Positions 6,276-9,973 of a DNA stretch of 9,973 nt are shown here, in pieces. The stretch comes from Deltaproteobacteria bacterium (GTDB lineage Bacteria > Desulfobacterota > DSM-4660 > Desulfatiglandales > HGW-15). Location of the stretch: the NCBI GenBank assembly GCA_019308525.1, contig JAFDIC010000116.1:1-9973 (forward strand), written 5' to 3'. Position numbers and translations under genes: made by a program. The notes under the pieces were generated by a model. It worked only from the letters and a program-made list of their open reading frames with translations, made no database searches and was not told where the DNA came from. How positions within the stretch are numbered: position 1 is the first letter of the stretch; each line of letters starts with the position of its first letter.

Positions 6276-7247
6276 ATGAAAGCCTTGGCTGTATTTTCCG
6301 GGGGCCTGGACAGCATACTTGCCGTCCAACTGGTAAGGGTCCAGGGCATTGAAATTCTTGGCCTTTTTTTTGAAACCCCATTTTTCCCTTCTTCGGGTGC
6401 CAGGAAATCCGCAGCCCATATCAAGCTCCCTCTCAGGGTCATCAACATAACCGAAAGCCACCTGGAAGTGGTAAAGGATCCAAAGCACGGCTACGGCGAG
6501 AATATGAATCCCTGCATCGACTGCCACATCCTGATGTTGCGTAAGGCATGCGAGGTGCTGGAACAGGAAAGGGCGGATTTCATCATCACAGGAGAAGTCC
6601 TTGGACAAAGGCCCATGTCTCAGAACAGGAAAGCCCTTGACGTAATCGCGTCTGAAAGCGGGAGGCCGGGCCTGATTCTGCGTCCCCTCTCGGCGAAACG
6701 CCTGCCCAAGACCATCCCGGAGGAGAAAGGGTGGGTGGACAGGAATGGGCTCATGGGATTTTCAGGTCGATCTCGAAAGCCCCAGATGGATCTTGCCAGG
6801 CAACTGGGCATAAGGGAGTTTCCCACCCCGGCAGGGGGGTGTCTCCTGACAGACCCCGGGTTTTCTCGAAGGTTGAAGGATCTCTTGACCTTTTCCCGGG
6901 ACCTCCCTTTGAGGGACGTTGAACTGCTCAAGGTGGGAAGGCATTTCAGGGTAGGCCCCGGGACGAAGGTGGTTATCGGCCGCAACGAGAGGGAGAACAG
7001 GATCATCAGGTCCCTTTGTCGGGAGGATAACCTCCTGTTGACTCCCGTTTCAGTCCCTGGACCGACCGTGCTCGTGGTGGGAGAGATCTCCCCGAAACAG
7101 GAAGAATTGGCCGCGTCAATGACAGCGGCTTATAGCGATCCAGGCGGTGGACAGGAGACTGACATCGCTTTGTACTCAAGGGCCTCACAGGCAAGTCTCA
7201 GGGTCAAGAGGAGAGAAAAAAGGGAATTTCAGGCCTACATGATTTGA
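6276..7247 (+). CDS. PP-loop ATPase with C-terminal NFACT-R-like RNA-binding domain (predicted tRNA thiolation)
   Basis: A 323-residue fusion. The N-terminal half (about 3-190) is a PP-loop adenylating domain of the ThiI/MnmA kind, with the ATP-binding SGGLDS at 8-13. It also has a CxxC pair (C80, C83 in NPCIDCHILMLRKA), reminiscent of the NPC-x2-C of MnmA, GEVLGQRPMSQ (106-116), and C189 in PAGGCLLTDPGF. The C-terminal part (about 210-300), with LKVGRHFRVG and VIGRNERENRII, resembles the NFACT-R (DUF814-like) domain that binds tRNA or rRNA. Family knowledge suggests activation of an RNA base by adenylation followed by sulfur transfer from a cysteine, but the substrate base is unknown. It lies 8 bases after the dnaJ-like gene with only a weak AGG before its ATG. 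It is often labelled ThiI-like, but the THUMP domain of ThiI is absent. Domain assignment is fairly sure; function is inferred. Confidence 0.8.
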   Translation: MKALAVFSGGLDSILAVQLVRVQGIEILGLFFETPFFPSSGARKSAAHIKLPLRVINITESHLEVVKDPKHGYGENMNPCIDCHILMLRKACEVLEQERADFIITGEVLGQRPMSQNRKALDVIASESGRPGLILRPLSAKRLPKTIPEEKGWVDRNGLMGFSGRSRKPQMDLARQLGIREFPTPAGGCLLTDPGFSRRLKDLLTFSRDLPLRDVELLKVGRHFRVGPGTKVVIGRNERENRIIRSLCREDNLLLTPVSVPGPTVLVVGEISPKQEELAASMTAAYSDPGGGQETDIALYSRASQASLRVKRREKREFQAYMI

Positions 7248-7266
7248 TGGAGAGAGGAAAAGTCCG

Positions 7267-8118
7267 TTACAGCCTGAGGAGCCTCCTTATGAAGGATTTG
7301 CCCTTCAAGGCCTTGATACGCCTTTTCCTGTCCGCAATTTCGTTTTCATAGAAGCTTATTTGCACCTCCGCCTTTTGGCGATCCTGCATCAACTTGTTTA
7401 TCGTGACATCCAGCTCCAGGATGTCCAGCCTTTCCTGTCGCGTCAGGTCTTCCCCCTTGGAGTCTCTCAGTGCATCGACCTTGCGGCTCAACTCGTCTAT
7501 TTGACCGTTTAACCTGGCAACCGTTTCTTTCTGGCGCTCAATGAGGGCGTTCAGCCGGACTATCTCCTGTCCGAGCTTCTCCTCCTTCTCCATGGTGAAA
7601 TAGAGCGTCAGAAAGGTAACTACCCCCAGAAGAATTGCAATCGAAACAATCCTGAAAAGGATCTTGCCTGTTGTACTGACCGGGCTCAAGAGGAGTCCAA
7701 ATCTGCTGAAAGTGGACAGCATTGAGTCCTTCTTGGTGAAGCTGGTGGATCGCCCTTCCACCAGGTCCTGGACGCCCTGAACCGCACTGGCCAGCGCCTT
7801 CACATCCTCCTCCAATTCCCTTCCCAGTAGCCCGGTGGAACACTTCTGGAGTACCTCTTCATCAGGTTCCTGCAATAACCGGACTTTCTTTTGAAACTCT
7901 TCGATAAGGCTGTCCGCCTCCACCTCACGGACCAGTTTGCCGGGAAATCTTCTCTTCAGATCCTGGACCTCTGTCTTCAATTCCTCCGCGTGCTTCAGAA
8001 GGTCCTCTCCTATCTTCTTCAGCATGGGCTCGCTCGACACGTACTCCCTGCCCACGCTCAGCATAAGCACCTGCTCCCTGATCCTGTGTAAGGACTTTGA
8101 TGGCTGTCGCTCAACCAT
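7267..8118 (-). CDS. Unrecognised single-span membrane protein with coiled coils
   Basis: I do not recognise this 283-residue protein. A charged, helical N-terminal half (about 30-120, rich in Glu, Lys and Leu) is followed by one membrane helix (about 157-174, SIAILLGVVTFLTLYF). A long C-terminal coiled coil (about 177-270) with regular Leu/Ile spacing comes next, ending in a basic tail KGKSFIRRLLRL. No signal peptide or catalytic motif is seen. The only cysteine is C93, so it carries no Fe-S cluster. The ATG at 8118 has only a weak TAGG ahead and lies 17 bases after the nuoF-like stop, so it probably belongs to that redox operon. It could anchor or scaffold the complex at the membrane, but that is inference from position. 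It ends 19 bases from the convergent PP-loop gene, and no clear terminator was seen between them. Confidence 0.75.
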   Translation of the reverse strand: MVERQPSKSLHRIREQVLMLSVGREYVSSEPMLKKIGEDLLKHAEELKTEVQDLKRRFPGKLVREVEADSLIEEFQKKVRLLQEPDEEVLQKCSTGLLGRELEEDVKALASAVQGVQDLVEGRSTSFTKKDSMLSTFSRFGLLLSPVSTTGKILFRIVSIAILLGVVTFLTLYFTMEKEEKLGQEIVRLNALIERQKETVARLNGQIDELSRKVDALRDSKGEDLTRQERLDILELDVTINKLMQDRQKAEVQISFYENEIADRKRRIKALKGKSFIRRLLRL

Positions 8119-8135
8119 GAAAACCTACGGACGCG

Positions 8136-9671
8136 CTAGAAAATGGCGTCAAACTGGCAAGCGCTGAAACACGTCATACATTTTATGCACTTGCTCTTAT
8201 CTATGTAAGCAGGCTTTTTCTTTTCCCATTCGATTGCCCCCACCGGGCAACCCTTGAAACACAGGCCACACTTCTTACAAAGGTCCTGATCAACCTCAAA
8301 GCTGAGTAAGGCCGCGCACCTCTTTGCCGGGCATCTCTTTTCATGGATGTGGGCCTCGTATTCCTCCCTGAAATACTGCAAGGTCGAGAGGACAGGGTTG
8401 GGGGCCGTCTGCCCGAGACCGCAGAGGGACGATTCCTTCACAAATTGGCTTAACTCATGCAGGTTATCTATATCACTCAGTTCTCCCTCCCCTCGAGTGA
8501 TTTTCTCCAGGATCTCCAGCATGCGGCTGGTACCTTCCCGGCAAGGAGCGCACTTTCCACAGGACTCTTCCCTGCAAAAATCTATGAAGAAACGGGCCAT
8601 ATCAACCATGCAAGTATGATCATCCATTACGATCATCCCGCCCGAGCCCATGATGGCCCCCACCTTGCTGATGGATTCAAAATCCACGGGTGTATCGATA
8701 TGGGCCTCAGAGATGCAGCCTCCTGACGGGCCTCCAAGCTGAACCGCCTTGAACTTGCGCTTCTTCTGGCGCATGCCGCCGCCAATATCAAAAATAATGG
8801 TGCGCAGCGTGGTCCCCATGGGCACCTCGACCAGGCCGATGTTCTTTACATCTCCTGTCAGGGCGAAAATCTTGGTGCCCTTGCTTGTTTCGGTTCCTAT
8901 TGCAGCGTACCATTCTCCGCCTCTGAGAACGATCTCTGGGACATTGGCGTAGGTCTCGACGTTGTTCAGCACGCTCGGCTTCTTCCAGAGGCCCTCCTGG
9001 GCAGGAAAGGGAGGCCTCGGCCTGGGCATCCCCCTTTTCCCCTCGATGGAATGCATCAAGGCGGTTTCCTCCCCGCACACAAAGGCGCCCGCCCCCTGGT
9101 AGATCTCCACCTCAAAATCGAACCCGCTACCAAAGATGTCCTTTCCCAGCAGCCCGTACTCCCTGGCCTGACGTATCGCTATGTCCAGTCTCCGCAAGGC
9201 AAGGGGATACTCGGCCCTGCAATATATGTATCCCTGATGGGCACCTATGGCCTTTGCGGCTATGATCATACCTTCCAGGACTGCGTGCGGATCCGCTTCC
9301 AGCACACTCCTGTCCATGAAGGCACCTGGGTCCCCTTCGTCCGCGTTGCACAGTGCGTACTTGGTCTCACCCTTGGCTCTCCTGGCAAACTCCCATTTTA
9401 GGCCCGTGGGGAATCCGGCTCCACCCCTTCCCCTAAGCCCGGATTTCTTTATTTCATTGACAATCTCCTCGGCGGTCATCTCGGTCAGTGCCTTTGCAGC
9501 GGCCAGGTATCCGTCCTTTGCGATATATTCATCGATCTTTTCAGGGTCAATGCCCTTATGGCGAAGAACGATCTCCTCCTGGTACTTGAAGAAGGGCAAA
9601 TCACTTAGATAGGGGACCGCCTTCTCCTGCTTTGTCTTTCCACCTGTTTGACCGGTTTCCATTTCGGACAT
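8136..9671 (-). CDS. nuoF: NuoF/HndC-type NADH-binding flavoprotein with ferredoxin-like tail
   Basis: NAD(P)H:acceptor oxidoreductase subunit that passes electrons from NADH through FMN to Fe-S clusters, or the reverse. The 511-residue product has the Gly-rich nucleotide/FMN region [16 protein letters not shown] (about 78-93), [15 protein letters not shown], and [13 protein letters not shown]. An SLBB-type section follows, then the N3-like [4Fe-4S] ligands C371, C374, C377 ([15 protein letters not shown]) and C417 ([12 protein letters not shown]). A C-terminal tail carries two more [4Fe-4S] motifs: C465/468/471/475, and C495/498/501/505 where the usual final CP is CQ. This tail is typical of bifurcating-hydrogenase and formate-dehydrogenase subunits (HndC, HydB), not respiratory NuoF. 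The thioredoxin-like N-terminal domain of HndC is missing, but a separate gene upstream supplies a similar fold. ATG 9671 has AAGGAG at 9 bases; ATG 9695 would add 8 residues. Confidence 0.92.
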   Translation of the reverse strand: MSEMETGQTGGKTKQEKAVPYLSDLPFFKYQEEIVLRHKGIDPEKIDEYIAKDGYLAAAKALTEMTAEEIVNEIKKSGLRGRGGAGFPTGLKWEFARRAKGETKYALCNADEGDPGAFMDRSVLEADPHAVLEGMIIAAKAIGAHQGYIYCRAEYPLALRRLDIAIRQAREYGLLGKDIFGSGFDFEVEIYQGAGAFVCGEETALMHSIEGKRGMPRPRPPFPAQEGLWKKPSVLNNVETYANVPEIVLRGGEWYAAIGTETSKGTKIFALTGDVKNIGLVEVPMGTTLRTIIFDIGGGMRQKKRKFKAVQLGGPSGGCISEAHIDTPVDFESISKVGAIMGSGGMIVMDDHTCMVDMARFFIDFCREESCGKCAPCREGTSRMLEILEKITRGEGELSDIDNLHELSQFVKESSLCGLGQTAPNPVLSTLQYFREEYEAHIHEKRCPAKRCAALLSFEVDQDLCKKCGLCFKGCPVGAIEWEKKKPAYIDKSKCIKCMTCFSACQFDAIF

Positions 9672-9680
9672 GACTCCCAT

Positions 9681-9686
9681 CTCCTT
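9681..9686 (-). promoter_or_regulatory. Shine-Dalgarno site that decides the nuoF-like start
   Basis: AAGGAG on the minus strand, 9 bases before ATG 9671. It lies inside the extension that a start at ATG 9695 would create, and 9695 has only a weak GTGGA ahead, so 9671 is preferred. Confidence 0.5.
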
Positions 9687-9703
9687 TGTTTTCATCCACA
9701 GAC

Positions 9704-9973
9704 TTAGTATCTATTTATCTTGGCCAGGGCAAAATCTGTTTGTACCTTCCCCCCGAGGACGTGTCCCTCAAACACCTGCCTTGCCTTTTCCGCATCCAGA
9801 TTGTAGTAAAGGACTCCCTCTTCTCCCAACCGGCGGACGGTTATGTTGGGTTCACTGCTGCACATGCCCATACACCCTGAAATAACAATCTTGATATCCT
9901 TCCTGCCGGATTTGGCCACTTCCTCCTTCAGGGCCTCCATCACCTGATCCCCGCCCGCGGCGATACCGCAGGT
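9704..9973 (-). CDS. Thioredoxin-like [2Fe-2S] ferredoxin domain protein (HndB/NuoE-like), 5' end cut by window edge
   Basis: The frame is open to the right edge and reads [19 protein letters not shown], then [14 protein letters not shown], then [18 protein letters not shown], ending at TAA 9704. Eighty-nine codons are visible. The CGIAAG and GCMGMC cysteine groups are the cluster ligands of the thioredoxin-like [2Fe-2S] fold found at the C-terminus of NuoE and in the stand-alone HndB-type subunit. The short length after GCMGMC and the closing beta strand fit the HndB type best. Its stop is 32 bases before the preferred start of the nuoF-like gene, so the two form one operon, and the protein would relay electrons between the flavoprotein and a partner outside this window. 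A GTG at 9943 is internal and should not be taken as the start. NuoE itself remains possible because the N-terminus is not seen. Confidence 0.85.
   Translation of the reverse strand, partial: TCGIAAGGDQVMEALKEEVAKSGRKDIKIVISGCMGMCSSEPNITVRRLGEEGVLYYNLDAEKARQVFEGHVLGGKVQTDFALAKINRY

Overview
The window reads as ordinary, densely packed bacterial chromosome, most likely from an uncultured member of the Desulfobacterota (former Deltaproteobacteria). I infer this from the gene order def-fmt-rsmB-rpe, from a NuoF/HndC-type flavoprotein paired with a separate thioredoxin-like [2Fe-2S] protein, and from moderate G+C and Shine-Dalgarno-led starts. This placement rests on remembered gene order and protein flavour, not on a database comparison. 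No rRNA, tRNA, CRISPR array, transposase or phage gene was seen.

Layout. Positions 1-3548, minus strand: a translation and housekeeping operon in the order def (peptide deformylase), fmt (Met-tRNA formyltransferase), rsmB (16S rRNA m5C methyltransferase) and rpe (ribulose-phosphate 3-epimerase, cut by the left edge). A good sigma-70-type promoter sits about 125 bases upstream of def. Between fmt and rsmB there is a short open stretch in another frame that looks like the surviving C-terminal end of a DUF116 gene. Positions 3761-4928, plus strand: an HD-domain nucleotidase-like gene overlapping a TonB-family gene by 35 bases. Positions 4929-5322: the only long non-coding stretch, holding two oppositely oriented arrays of degenerate 7-base repeats and a probable promoter. 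Positions 5323-7247, plus strand: a zinc-finger-less DnaJ (CbpA type) followed 8 bases later by a PP-loop ATPase fused to an NFACT-R-like RNA-binding domain. Positions 7267-9973, minus strand: a redox operon, read from the right edge, with a thioredoxin-like [2Fe-2S] protein (5' end missing), a NuoF-like NADH/FMN/Fe-S subunit with an extra ferredoxin tail, and an unrecognised single-membrane-span coiled-coil protein.

How the genes work together. Def and Fmt are the two ends of the N-formyl-methionine cycle, and RsmB modifies the ribosome, so the left operon mainly serves translation. The right operon looks like the NAD(P)H-side module of a bifurcating hydrogenase, formate dehydrogenase or similar complex whose catalytic subunit is not in view. 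The central plus-strand genes (nucleotide clean-up, envelope energy transduction, chaperone, predicted tRNA thiolation) share no clear pathway.

No large undescribed system is visible. The points most worth following are the DUF116 relic, the PP-loop/NFACT-R fusion, the coiled-coil membrane protein in the redox operon, and the heptanucleotide repeats.
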